Shown: piece after piece, positions 16,265 to 24,667 of the stretch
Layout: each line of letters begins with the position of its first letter
How positions within the stretch are numbered: position 1 is the first letter of the stretch
Source: a virus
Reading direction: 5' to 3' (one strand)
IMG/VR virus record: IMGVR_UViG_3300046506_000488
Span: 1-42,988 of that record
Length of the DNA stretch: 42,988 nt
Program-made: the position numbers and the translations under genes
The notes under the pieces: generated by a model
Told to the model about the DNA's origin: nothing
Database searches by the model: none
Seen by the model: only the letters and a program-made list of their open reading frames with translations

Positions 16265-16947
16265 CGGCTCCACTCCTCGGTCAGCAACTGCGGCAGGGTT
16301 GCGGCGGCGCGGTTCAAAGCACCCGACAGATCCAACTTTTTCGGAACCTTCACCGACGCGACGAGCGCGAACATGATGACCATCTGCACCGGGCGCGGAT
16401 TCCGCGTCTTCCCCGACAATTCCTTCTGCGAGGCGCTGCGCCACCGGCCGGTCGCCTTCCGCACAACCAGATCACGCATGACCAAATAACCGACGGCGCG
16501 GTGGCGTGTGCTCGGGGTGCGGAAACCCTTATCCGAGGGGCTGATGAATACGAGCCGCCGGCCATATCGCGCCTCGACCTCCTTGGGCGTCATGGCCCTC
16601 CCTGCGCGCACGCGGGGCGCGTCATCGGTCGGAATGGCGAGGAAGCGACGGCCTGCCTTTGCAACGATTGTCGCGCCGCGCGCGTAAGCGTCGATAATGC
16701 CGGGCGCTTTCGACCAGACATAGGCGGCCGGCGTCATGCTCGGGGTGCGCGTTGGATATATCTTGTCCTGCCACGTCTTCGCGAGCCGTTCCGACATGCC
16801 CGCAGCGCGAATCTGTCCGCGCAATTCCTCTTTCAGGCCATCGCCTGCGCGGGCCATCGCTCTCATCGAGCCCTGCGCCACGCCCTTTTCTGCGGCGTCG
16901 AGCGCGGCACTCAGGCCGGTCATCTTCGCCGAGACGCTGAACGTCAT
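16261..16947 (-). CDS. DUF6441-type minor tail / head-tail protein
   Basis: 228 residues. An N-terminal helical region (GLSAALDAAEKGVAQGSMRAM) is followed by RRFLAIPTDDAPRVRAG and RRLVFISPSDKGFRTPSTRHRAVG-type strands, and a C-terminal helix. I recognise this pattern from DUF6441 proteins in alphaproteobacterial phages. It lies where lambda has Z and HK97 has gp10, and probably helps join tail and head. Overlaps both neighbours by 4 bases. Confidence 0.75.
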   Translation of the reverse strand: MTFSVSAKMTGLSAALDAAEKGVAQGSMRAMARAGDGLKEELRGQIRAAGMSERLAKTWQDKIYPTRTPSMTPAAYVWSKAPGIIDAYARGATIVAKAGRRFLAIPTDDAPRVRAGRAMTPKEVEARYGRRLVFISPSDKGFRTPSTRHRAVGYLVMRDLVVRKATGRWRSASQKELSGKTRNPRPVQMVIMFALVASVKVPKKLDLSGALNRAAATLPQLLTEEWSR

Positions 16948-17279
16948 GCCGGCCCGAGGAAACAGGTCCAGGAGAGGCCCTCGACATCGAGACGCGCGCC
17001 GCCCTGGATGAGAAATGTTTCGCGCGAAACCTCGCTGCCCGCCTCGTCCAGCTTTAGCAATGCCAGTTCGCCACCATCGGCCGGTTCGTCGACATCCGAG
17101 CGCATGATGCTGACCTGTTCGGTGTCGAGCAGGATCCCGGTTCCCGCCTCGGCGGATCCTTGCGATCGGATCACCATGATACGTGGCGCCGGATAGCCGC
17201 CAGGAGGGGTATAGATCGCCGCCACCGCAAGCACGGAGCGATGAAGCGCCGCGAGCGCGGTGGCGAACGGATCAGGCAT
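16944..17279 (-). CDS. head-tail joining protein (FII-like position)
   Basis: 111 residues. An N-terminal helix (DPFATALAALHRSVLAVAA) precedes several beta strands (APRIMVIRSQGS, GILLDTEQVSIM) and a C-terminal WTCFLGPA. The length and helix-then-strands layout fit the small FII/stopper proteins that complete the head-tail connector. Context between DUF2190 and DUF6441 genes supports this. Confidence 0.65.
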   Translation of the reverse strand: MPDPFATALAALHRSVLAVAAIYTPPGGYPAPRIMVIRSQGSAEAGTGILLDTEQVSIMRSDVDEPADGGELALLKLDEAGSEVSRETFLIQGGARLDVEGLSWTCFLGPA

Positions 17280-17285
17280 CGCTGT

Positions 17286-17621
17286 TTACGAGAGCTGGCC
17301 GGTCAGCTTGACCCTGCCGGTGGCATCGCCGGAGGCAGCTGCCTGCGTGAACGCGCCGATGAGCTTGTTCGCCCCGGAAGCGGCGCTGGTCGTGAAAACG
17401 AACGCGGTGTTATCCCAATAGGCCAGCTGGCCCTGGGTTGCAGCGCCGGCGGCCTTCGGATGATCGAACACGCCAACGGTGTCGCCCTCGACCGATGCGC
17501 CGCTGGCGGCCGCCGAGGTAGCGATCGCGAAGATGGAGCCGACGAGGAAGCCCGCGCCGCTGGTGAGCGTGCGGGGGGCGGTGAGGGTAAGGACGTTACC
17601 CGGTTGAATCTTGTTCTTCAT
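17286..17621 (-). CDS. DUF2190 capsid decoration-like protein
   Basis: 111 residues with an AAAGGGA ribosome binding site. IQPGNVLTLTAPRTLTSGAGFLVGSIF at the start and EGDTVGVFDH in the middle match the DUF2190 pattern of strands and a Gly-rich turn. Members sit next to the capsid gene and stabilise the shell from outside (inferred from the family's usual context). The sequence is almost wholly small and uncharged residues, as in surface decoration proteins. Confidence 0.8.
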   Translation of the reverse strand: MKNKIQPGNVLTLTAPRTLTSGAGFLVGSIFAIATSAAASGASVEGDTVGVFDHPKAAGAATQGQLAYWDNTAFVFTTSAASGANKLIGAFTQAAASGDATGRVKLTGQLS

Positions 17622-17657
17622 GGGAATCCCTTTCGGATTGCCGGAGGAAGCGAGGGA

Positions 17658-17876
17658 TCAGCCCTTCGCTTTCGCCTTGGATGGATCGGAGGCGGCGATG
17701 TGCACAGCCGGCGCCTTCTCGACCGCGTCGGCCGGGAAATCGTCGGTCACATCTTCGGCGAGCTCGGCCTTGATGAGGCGTTCAGCCTCTTCATCGGACA
17801 GATGCAGCGATCCTTCGTGAGGATGGCGCAGCGCGCCGTTCACGTAGGCCGGCCCGAGCAGATTGACGAACTTCAT
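17658..17876 (-). CDS. small protein next to the capsid gene
   Basis: 72 residues, GGGAG ribosome binding site. Begins MKFVNLLGPAYVNGALRHPHEG and has an acidic middle (DEEAERLIKAELAEDVTDDF). The short strand-plus-helix form resembles small proteins found between the capsid and decoration genes of many lambdoid prophages. Function not known. Confidence 0.7.
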   Translation of the reverse strand: MKFVNLLGPAYVNGALRHPHEGSLHLSDEEAERLIKAELAEDVTDDFPADAVEKAPAVHIAASDPSKAKAKG

Positions 17877-17947
17877 GTCGGTTCTCCCGATGCGGAAGGG
17901 GCGGCGGCGAGCCGCCCCATTCCGAGTTTCACAATGTCAGGTGAGGA

Positions 17948-20101
17948 TCAGGCGCCCGGCTGTTTATATCCCGAGCGCCAGTTGATCGCGCCGACGCCAT
18001 AGTCGTGGCGGATCTTCCATTCGACGCCGTCGATGCGCCAGCCGTCCTGGCTCTCGCTGTACGGCTCGGTGACGCCGTTCAGGAACACGACTTCGATCGT
18101 CGGCGAGAGGTTCGGATCGGCGAAGGCATAATACGCCGTGCCGGTCAGGCGTGGCGTGTCGACCACGTCGTTGAACAGCCCGTTGACGATGTTCGGCACC
18201 TGGAACTTGCTGGTGACGTCGGGATCGTACTGCGCAGCGTTGACGCGGCGAACCGAGCCGCCGAGCGAGAGAGGAGCAACGATGACGCTGGGGCGGATAT
18301 CCAAGAATTCGTTGTTGCTCAGGTCCTTCTGAGAACCCATGGCGACGCGGATCGCATCGAAGGCGGCAACGCTGGGGGCAACGCCGGGGCTGGCAAGATT
18401 GCCATGTGCCGAGGAGAACAGGGCGTTGCCATCGTTCATGGTCGGATTCGAGTTCAGGAGCGCGTAGACGTCCACCTCGATGGTCAGCTTCGCGGCGCGC
18501 CCGAGATCGGTGGCCAGGCCGGAGAAGATCTCCATCTCGTTGTCGTTGACGATCGCCTGCCGGGTCAGGCCGACGATATTGCCGACCGTCTTCGCCTGGA
18601 TGAGCTCCTTGGCAAGATCGGGGATGACCTTGTTCTTGAACTCGCCATGCTCGTTGACCTGATCGAGCGAGCCGAAGGTGCCCTTCAAGTAACGGCTGGT
18701 CGACCGGAAGTCGGTGACAGAACCGGTGCCGCAGAAGCGCGACCACGTGTCCGGCGTGGTGGCATAAGCCGCCTGCAGGATCTTGTGGAGCGCGGTTTCG
18801 AAGAGGACGGGGAAGTCGCTCTGCGTCTGATAGCCACGAGCGCCGCCGATCATTGCCTCGCGGACGACGGCGTCGGGGTTGCGACTATCGAAGCGGACGC
18901 CGGCCATGGCCAGCGCCTCACGGGCGAGGTCGGCATTGCGAACGCCGCGGAACTCGCCCGGATCGAGCCGGATCGTCTCGCCACGCAGCTTCGCGGCGGC
19001 TTCGATCATAGGGGCGACGCCCGCCTTCACGAGCAGCCAATTCGTCGCACCCTCGCGGAACTTGTCGCGAGCGTCCTGGGTGACGACAGCCGGGCTATTG
19101 TGCCCGACATTCTGCGCGTCGCCGGCTTCGGCCAGCTTATCGAGGATCTTCTCGCGGGCAACGGCGAGCGTGGTGTCACCGGCGACGAGCTCGTCGATGA
19201 ACTCGGTCGGCAGTTTGTGCTTGGTGCCGAGAGCGCGGATGCCGGAGACGCGGGCGCGCTCGGTGGCAACGGCCGCCTGGACGTCGGCGGCGGTGAGGCC
19301 CGCGGGCGCAGGCGCCTGAGCGAGGGCGCCGGTGGCCGGGAGCGCGTCCTGCGCGTCGAGGGCGATGGCGGAGCGAGCGATCTTATCGATCTCCTCCTGC
19401 GTGCCGCCTTCGGCCTGGAACTTGGAGATTGCGGCAACCAGCGCCGCGCGGGTCGTATAAAAGTTCATCATTTTCTCCTGCGGAGCTGGTGGGGCGGGCG
19501 GGGCCGCCTTCGGCTTCCCGATCGTGGCCATGGCCGAGATGCGGGAGGTCTTCGGGGCCCTGCGGAACCCGAATGCGGTGACGTCGCAGGCCGCGGCACT
19601 GGATGCCTCGACCACCTGCGTTACGAATTTCTGCTCGAGCGCCTGTTCGCTGGTCAGCCAAGTCTCGGCATCGAGCATCTTGACGAGCGTTTCGGCGTCG
19701 ATGCCGGTCTGCGCGGAATAGATGCGCACAAGCTGGTCACGCAGCAGGTCGAGCTTATCAGCAGCAGCGCGCAACTCGACGGCATCACCAATGGCTACAT
19801 CCCATGGTGGATGGATCATCATCAAAGCATTGTCCGCCATGAGGATTTCATCGCCGGCCATCGCCAGAACCGACGCCATCGAAGCGGCGAGGCCGTCGAT
19901 ATGCGTGGTGACCTTACGCCCCTTCGCCTTTTCCCGGCCGAGCGCGTTGAAGATCGCCAGGCCCTCCATGACGTATCCGCCAGGACTATTGATCCGGACA
20001 TCCAGATCGTCGTCGCCAGCCGATATGCGCGGTACGAGCGTCTTGGCGTCGAGGGCGTCCCATTCGTCGCCAACGATTCCGTAAATGAGTATCTCAGTCA
20101 T
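17948..20101 (-). CDS. ClpP-like prohead protease fused to major capsid protein (Mu gpT-like)
   Basis: 717 residues from ATG 20101, which has GGAGG five bases upstream; an earlier in-frame ATG (20143) lacks this. Residues 1-190 are a ClpP-type serine protease: INSPGG near 36-41, GLAASMAS with the probable nucleophile Ser near 70-77, and MMIHPPW with the His near 93-99. An Ala/Pro linker and an Ala-rich helical scaffold-like region cover about 190-350. The rest resembles a Mu gpT/HK97-fold capsid protein (LRGETIRLDPGEFRG, NNEFLDIRPSVIVAP). Such fusions exist in other alphaproteobacterial prophages. An internal start could make the capsid part alone. Confidence 0.9.
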   Translation of the reverse strand: MTEILIYGIVGDEWDALDAKTLVPRISAGDDDLDVRINSPGGYVMEGLAIFNALGREKAKGRKVTTHIDGLAASMASVLAMAGDEILMADNALMMIHPPWDVAIGDAVELRAAADKLDLLRDQLVRIYSAQTGIDAETLVKMLDAETWLTSEQALEQKFVTQVVEASSAAACDVTAFGFRRAPKTSRISAMATIGKPKAAPPAPPAPQEKMMNFYTTRAALVAAISKFQAEGGTQEEIDKIARSAIALDAQDALPATGALAQAPAPAGLTAADVQAAVATERARVSGIRALGTKHKLPTEFIDELVAGDTTLAVAREKILDKLAEAGDAQNVGHNSPAVVTQDARDKFREGATNWLLVKAGVAPMIEAAAKLRGETIRLDPGEFRGVRNADLAREALAMAGVRFDSRNPDAVVREAMIGGARGYQTQSDFPVLFETALHKILQAAYATTPDTWSRFCGTGSVTDFRSTSRYLKGTFGSLDQVNEHGEFKNKVIPDLAKELIQAKTVGNIVGLTRQAIVNDNEMEIFSGLATDLGRAAKLTIEVDVYALLNSNPTMNDGNALFSSAHGNLASPGVAPSVAAFDAIRVAMGSQKDLSNNEFLDIRPSVIVAPLSLGGSVRRVNAAQYDPDVTSKFQVPNIVNGLFNDVVDTPRLTGTAYYAFADPNLSPTIEVVFLNGVTEPYSESQDGWRIDGVEWKIRHDYGVGAINWRSGYKQPGA
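19466..19479 (-). promoter_or_regulatory. internal ribosome binding site and start for capsid-only product
   Basis: On the minus strand AGGAG (19479-19475) is followed by AAA and then ATG ATG, both in the capsid frame, at the linker between protease and capsid parts (residue 211-212 of the fusion). The second ATG (19468) has a spacing of six bases and would yield a 506-residue protein. Lambda uses the same nested trick for C/Nu3. Use of this start is inferred. Confidence 0.5.
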
Positions 20102-20124
20102 TGCCGCCTCCGGGCGCCGCTGGG

Positions 20125-20676
20125 CTACGCAGCATTTTTCCACTTTCGCCGGGCGGCGATCGCGTTGATGTGGGCGGCGCTGACCCCGAACTGTGTGGCC
20201 AATCGGCGCCTAGAGTTCGGATCCAATCCGAGCAGGCGGATCTCGCTGACCTGACCCGATGTCAGTCTGGCGTGACCGTTTCTTTCGCCATCGTTCTTTC
20301 GGCCGTGAGAAACCTTGTCCGCCTCGTTCTCCACCGGGGTGGCCCATCTCAAGTTCGCAGGGCGATTGTCGAAATGGTCGCCATTGGAGTGGGCGGCCTG
20401 CTTTCCTGCCGGGCGGGCGCCATGGAATGCCGCGCAAACGAGAGCGTGGACCGAATGCGTGTGTCGGCCGCTGTCGTCGGAAAGCTGCAGGATCAAATAA
20501 GGTATGTCGGCGCCGCTCTTGGCGGGCGACAGGACGCGCTCTTTGTACGTGCAGACGGTCTCGCCGCCCCAACGATTGCGACGGCGCGTGATACGCTGGA
20601 GCGATTTGATCCGGCCGGACGACGATGCCTCGTAGAGTCCCTCCCAGCCGGGAATAGCGCGCCATTCCTCCGTCAT
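20125..20676 (-). CDS. free-standing NUMOD4-HNH homing endonuclease
   Basis: 183 residues. The NUMOD4 motif WRAIPGWEGLYEASSSGRI opens the protein, and the HNH core follows near 76-112 (HALVCAAFHG, AAHSNGDHFDNRPANLRW). The C-terminus has a small HTH (RRLATQFGVSAAHINAI) typical of DNA-targeting modules in this family. It overlaps the portal stop by ATGA and lies between portal and protease-capsid, interrupting the usual head-gene order. Likely a selfish mobile gene that spreads between related phages. Confidence 0.9.
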   Translation of the reverse strand: MTEEWRAIPGWEGLYEASSSGRIKSLQRITRRRNRWGGETVCTYKERVLSPAKSGADIPYLILQLSDDSGRHTHSVHALVCAAFHGARPAGKQAAHSNGDHFDNRPANLRWATPVENEADKVSHGRKNDGERNGHARLTSGQVSEIRLLGLDPNSRRRLATQFGVSAAHINAIAARRKWKNAA

Positions 20677-22232
20677 GCTGACCCTCGCTTGTCGCGTTCA
20701 GTCCGAGCTTGGGCTGTCGCGGGGGTGACGGGATTGCCGACGGCGGTGACTTTCCGCGGGTCGCTGTCGAAGGTGAGGCCGAGCGCATCGAGCTTCGCTG
20801 CATCGGCGGCCCACTCAGCCATGAACTTGTCGGGATCCTCGCCGCGCTCGCGCGCCGCGGCGGAAATCGTCGACAGGCCGGCGCGGATCGCGTCGCGGAT
20901 CGCGGGCACCTCGCTCGCCGGGTCGAGCATCTCGGTTGGCGGCGGGGTCCAGCGCATTTCGACATCGGAAACGTTCTCTCCGGTCGCCTCTAGCGCGTCG
21001 AGGAACCAGCGCTCCACCGATCCGCAGAATTGCGGGATGAACATGAGCCACTGCCAGGTGGAGACGGCGCGGCGGAATTCGAGGCGGCCCAACCGGCCGG
21101 AAATGAAACTGACGTTCGACAGATCGCCGGTCAGGACCTCGTATGGAACTCCCAGGCCGACCGAAACCGCGCGAAGCGAGACCTTGGAATATTCAGCATA
21201 ACCGTCGACACCCGGAGGGCTGGAGAACGTGATCTCCTCCCCATTCCGAAGATATTGGTAGGTTCCCGGCTCGACGTAATCGAGCGGCTCTCGGTCAATC
21301 ACGTCCTGGCCGGGAACTTCGGGGTCCTCACCCTCGCTTACGATGCCGGGAATCGTGGCTGCATCGTCATCGCCCTTGACCACGCCGACAAACGCCGATG
21401 CGATTTTCTGGCGGGTAAGCTGGCCGTCTTCGTAATCTGCGAAATCGCGCATCCGAAGCACGACAGGGGCCAGCCAGGTTGCGCCATGCTCCTGCTCGGG
21501 GCGATCAGCGCGGAAGATATGAGCGACCTCGCTCGCGGCAATGAACGTGGAGCCCAGCCGGCCGGTCTGATTCCCGCCGGGATGGCCATTGTAGAGCCAA
21601 TATCCCTCGCGCCGGCCGATCGGACTGAACTGGATTCCGCTGATATTGAAGCCCGAGACGGCGCCAGGTGCCGCGGACATCGGGCCATTCTTCGACGGAT
21701 CGATATAGTCGGGCTCGAGCAGCTGCAGCTGGAACGGGAGTGGGAAGCCATCGCGCCCGCGGCGCCAGCGCCGACGCATGATGACCGCGCCGCTCTCCAC
21801 GATCGAGCGCGCCGCCTGCAACTGCAGCCCATAGAGATCGTGCCGGCCGGAGGCGTCGCACGACGTGGTGTCGAAATGCTTCCGCGCGATCGCGTTCAGC
21901 CGATCGTCGACCTTTCCGTCCCGATAGACCTGGAACGTGATGCCGGCGCCGACGATGTTTTCAGCCACCTTCGCGACGCCGCAGGCCGCAAAGGGATTAT
22001 TGCGCACCAGATCGCGCGCGATCCCGCGCAGAGCGGCCATGACCGCCGGCGTAAGCTCGCCATTCGCGTCCCGCTGCGTGCGCCGCCACCCGGCCGCGCG
22101 TTTGCCCTGCGTCGCGCCGTCATATTCGGCCCGCGAGCCGTGATAGCCACGCCGGATCACCTTGCGAGCCGCAGGCTTGGCCTGCTCCGGTGCCTTCGTC
22201 GAGCGCCCAAAGAGGCGATCAAGCAACCCCAT
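20673..22232 (-). CDS. portal protein, lambda gpB family
   Basis: 519 residues from ATG 22232, overlapping the gpW stop (TGATG). A basic N-terminus (MGLLDRLFGRSTKAPEQAK) is followed by the portal core: ARDLVRNNPFAACGVAKVAENIVG near 75-98, QLQLLEPDYIDPS near 162-174, and EVAHIFRADRPEQEHGATWLAP near 223-244. The C-terminal part is helical and acidic. A dodecamer of this protein forms the DNA gate at one capsid vertex. Length and order (terminase-gpW-portal) match lambda-type heads. Confidence 0.92.
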   Translation of the reverse strand: MGLLDRLFGRSTKAPEQAKPAARKVIRRGYHGSRAEYDGATQGKRAAGWRRTQRDANGELTPAVMAALRGIARDLVRNNPFAACGVAKVAENIVGAGITFQVYRDGKVDDRLNAIARKHFDTTSCDASGRHDLYGLQLQAARSIVESGAVIMRRRWRRGRDGFPLPFQLQLLEPDYIDPSKNGPMSAAPGAVSGFNISGIQFSPIGRREGYWLYNGHPGGNQTGRLGSTFIAASEVAHIFRADRPEQEHGATWLAPVVLRMRDFADYEDGQLTRQKIASAFVGVVKGDDDAATIPGIVSEGEDPEVPGQDVIDREPLDYVEPGTYQYLRNGEEITFSSPPGVDGYAEYSKVSLRAVSVGLGVPYEVLTGDLSNVSFISGRLGRLEFRRAVSTWQWLMFIPQFCGSVERWFLDALEATGENVSDVEMRWTPPPTEMLDPASEVPAIRDAIRAGLSTISAAARERGEDPDKFMAEWAADAAKLDALGLTFDSDPRKVTAVGNPVTPATAQARTERDKRGSA

Positions 22233-22447
22233 CAGAGACCGCTGCGATAGTAGGGTACTCGGCGGCGCACGAGCGACGACGCCGAGGTGGATTGCATGCG
22301 GATCGCTGCTTCGACGACCTTTTCGGCCGCCAGAAGCTGGTCGAGCGACTGGTAGCGCACCTTGCGGCCGTCGGCGTATGTGACTTCCTGAATGCCGGAC
22401 GAGATCGCGGCACGCACACTGGCGAGGTCGGCGGTGGTGTATGCCAT
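22232..22447 (-). CDS. head-tail joining protein, gpW family
   Basis: 71 residues from ATG 22447, which overlaps the preceding stop. MAYTTADLASVRAAISSG followed by VTYADGRKVRYQSLDQLLAA and a helical end is the gpW pattern: helix, beta hairpin, helix. In lambda gpW plugs the portal after packaging and allows FII to bind. Located exactly between large terminase and portal as in lambda. Confidence 0.9.
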   Translation of the reverse strand: MAYTTADLASVRAAISSGIQEVTYADGRKVRYQSLDQLLAAEKVVEAAIRMQSTSASSLVRRRVPYYRSGL

Positions 22448-22671
22448 CAGCACGCGCTCCGCCAATAAAGCCACAGCCAGCGGCGGAATATGGCGAGCGA
22501 AACATAGAAGGACTCGGGCACCCGCCCGTTCCGCAGCGATATCGTGAACGTCATTGGGCCCGTCGAGCCCTCGCGATAGGTGATCCATCGCGCCTGTCCC
22601 GACCGCCAATCGCTGGTGACGCCTGAATGATCCGGGCCATGCCCACGGCGAGCGCATCCAATCTTCAGCAT
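22447..22671 (-). CDS. 74-residue protein between terminase and gpW
   Basis: ATG 22671 lies one base after the terminase stop, and GAGGAGG within the terminase end gives a very strong ribosome binding site. The stop overlaps the gpW ATG. The peptide (MLKIGCARRGHGPDHSG at the start, SFYVSLAIFRRWLWLYWRSAC at the end) has a C-terminal aromatic and hydrophobic stretch that may touch the membrane or pack in the virion. Lambda has no gene here. No family recognised, but the coupling on both sides argues that it is real. Confidence 0.7.
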   Translation of the reverse strand: MLKIGCARRGHGPDHSGVTSDWRSGQARWITYREGSTGPMTFTISLRNGRVPESFYVSLAIFRRWLWLYWRSAC

Positions 22672-22672
22672 G

Positions 22673-24667
22673 CTACCTCCTCGTGAACGGGTTGCGCGGT
22701 TTCGTCGGCGCGGCGCGGCGGAACTGGTCGGGCTTCGCTGGCTTCTTCGGCTCGGTCGCGGCCGTCGGTGGCGGCTCGCCGCCTTCGCCGGTCGGTTCCT
22801 TCTTCGGTGCGCGCGCCGCGCGATCGCCGAGCAGGTTCTGCCATTGCTTGGGCGTCCACCGATCCGCGCCCAGCGATATCGCCACGGCGCGCGCATAGAC
22901 GGCGTTATCGAGAGCCTCGTTGCGGGGTCGAGTAAGCTGCCATTCCGATCGGGTGCGGCCGTTCCGCATTTTCACGCGGACCAGCTGTTCGGCGACGAGC
23001 TGCTTGATCCATTCGTCCGTCGTACCGTCGGGCAGATAGACGTAGCCGTCCGGGTATTCTTCGCCGTCCACCGGGCGATCCAGTTGCAGCTGGCCGTATA
23101 GCTCCAGCTTCAGCATCGACGTGCCGACCGTCCAAAGCCGCACGCCCTTGTTGATCTTCTTGCCGGCGATCGTGACGTCGACCCAGGTGGGCCCCGCTAT
23201 CGCTTGTGACGCCTCCAGCGTCTGTCGCCCCTTGAGGGCCATGACGAACCCGGGGTGCCGGCGTGCCCAACCATAGACAAACTGGGTATTCTCACCGTCG
23301 CCGGAGTCGATACCGACCCGCGCGAGCCGCATCTGCCGCCCGTCTTCGCGCTTCCACAATCCAGCGACAACCGCGTCCAGCTTCGCCCAGGTCTTTTTAT
23401 CGGCGATCGAGCCGGTGACCTCGATATGCTCGACGAAGGCGCGCCGGCGATCGGGACCGAACGCCCAGATATCGAGCTCTATACGCCCGCCGCCTGCGCG
23501 CTGAACGTCTGCCGCTCCAACCAAGAGGCCGGCCCATGCCGGCGGCGTGACGAGAGCCATCTCCTTCTCCCGGCGATCATAGAGGCGTTGCCATTCCGGC
23601 GCCTCGCCGCGCTCCTGCCAGACCTCGCCGAGCACCTGATTGACGAACGTCTTGAGAAGGTTCGGATTCTTGCAGACCGCGATGAATTCTCGGGCCAGTT
23701 CCAGCCAGGCCGCGCCTTCGTGCTGGCTATACGCCGACCAGATATGGAACGATCGGTGGCGTGGGCCGGCATCGGGATTGTGCGCCCGCCACTCGCCGTT
23801 CTCGTCCATCCACGGCTTGTGCGATTCCTCGATCTCGCAGCCGTTTTCGCACTGATACCAAGCCCGGGTGGGCAAATTCTTCGGCTCCCAGCGGATGCCG
23901 GCGCCGGTGCCATCGCCCCAGATGAGATACTGCATGTGCCCGCATTCGGGGCAGGGGACGTAACGGTGTTCCTGCGTTCCCTGGTGGAACAGTTCATCGA
24001 TGCGACTGAGGCCCGCCAGGATCGGCGTCGAGCCGGCCGCGCTCAGCGGCTCGTCGGACGTCAAATTGCGCTTATAGGCCAGCCGGCCGGGGTCTCCCTC
24101 TAGGCCGGACGATTCCGGATAGCCGTCGGGCTCTTCGAGCAACACCACATCGCACGTGACGCGGCGGAATTCCTTCGGGCTGTTCGTGCCCTTGATCTGG
24201 ATCCAGCCGCCCTTGAAGCGCTTCGCCCTGACCTGGTTGTCGCGGTGCCGCGGCTTGAACGTGGCGACGGCGCGGACGGCGGGCCATTGCAGCACCGGCT
24301 CGAGATCGTCGCGGCTGTACTTTTCGGCGTCATCGATCGTCGGCTGGTAGACCAGCATCCGGCGCGGCCGGTGGGCGATGCTGTAAGCGATGAAGTTCTG
24401 GACGATCTGCGAGTAGCCGATGCGGCTGCTCTTCTTGACCGAGATGTATCGGGTGTGCGGATCGGTGAAGGCGTCGGCTATGCCGATCTGAAACGGGAAT
24501 GCCCGGAATCGCTTGCCGCTATCCAGGCGCGCATGCTTCGCCGACCATTCCGAAAGCGATAGATCCGGCCGTGGCTTCCATCCTGCAAACCAGCCGCGCA
24601 CCGCTTGCGCGATCGCGCCACCGGCAACCTCAATCGTCTGGCTCTTCGTCGGGCTCGCTTTCGTCAT
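22673..24667 (-). CDS. terminase large subunit, lambda gpA family
   Basis: 664 residues. The ATPase part has a lambda-type P-loop (VKKSSRIGYSQ near 77-87) and Walker B (VVLLEEPDGYP near 174-184). A zinc-binding element with CPECG near 239 and CENGC near 270 follows, as in GpA proteins. The C-terminal nuclease region includes ADVQ near 388-391 and a Cys-poor Arg-rich tail with Pro/Lys repeats that may bind the portal. It cuts concatemers at the packaging site and drives DNA into proheads. Overlaps the small subunit by 38 bases. Confidence 0.93.
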   Translation of the reverse strand: MTKASPTKSQTIEVAGGAIAQAVRGWFAGWKPRPDLSLSEWSAKHARLDSGKRFRAFPFQIGIADAFTDPHTRYISVKKSSRIGYSQIVQNFIAYSIAHRPRRMLVYQPTIDDAEKYSRDDLEPVLQWPAVRAVATFKPRHRDNQVRAKRFKGGWIQIKGTNSPKEFRRVTCDVVLLEEPDGYPESSGLEGDPGRLAYKRNLTSDEPLSAAGSTPILAGLSRIDELFHQGTQEHRYVPCPECGHMQYLIWGDGTGAGIRWEPKNLPTRAWYQCENGCEIEESHKPWMDENGEWRAHNPDAGPRHRSFHIWSAYSQHEGAAWLELAREFIAVCKNPNLLKTFVNQVLGEVWQERGEAPEWQRLYDRREKEMALVTPPAWAGLLVGAADVQRAGGGRIELDIWAFGPDRRRAFVEHIEVTGSIADKKTWAKLDAVVAGLWKREDGRQMRLARVGIDSGDGENTQFVYGWARRHPGFVMALKGRQTLEASQAIAGPTWVDVTIAGKKINKGVRLWTVGTSMLKLELYGQLQLDRPVDGEEYPDGYVYLPDGTTDEWIKQLVAEQLVRVKMRNGRTRSEWQLTRPRNEALDNAVYARAVAISLGADRWTPKQWQNLLGDRAARAPKKEPTGEGGEPPPTAATEPKKPAKPDQFRRAAPTKPRNPFTRR

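Noticed and set aside
18005-20254. Very long plus-strand frame opposite the protease-capsid gene
   Set aside because: Its composition (Asp, Arg, Gly, Val-rich without domains) is typical of an antisense shadow, and the minus-strand frame has clear ClpP and capsid motifs.
24429-24441. Non-canonical P-loop in the large terminase taken as a sign of inactivation
   Set aside because: The lambda gpA family has a divergent P-loop. Lys and Ser positions, Walker B and the zinc element are intact.
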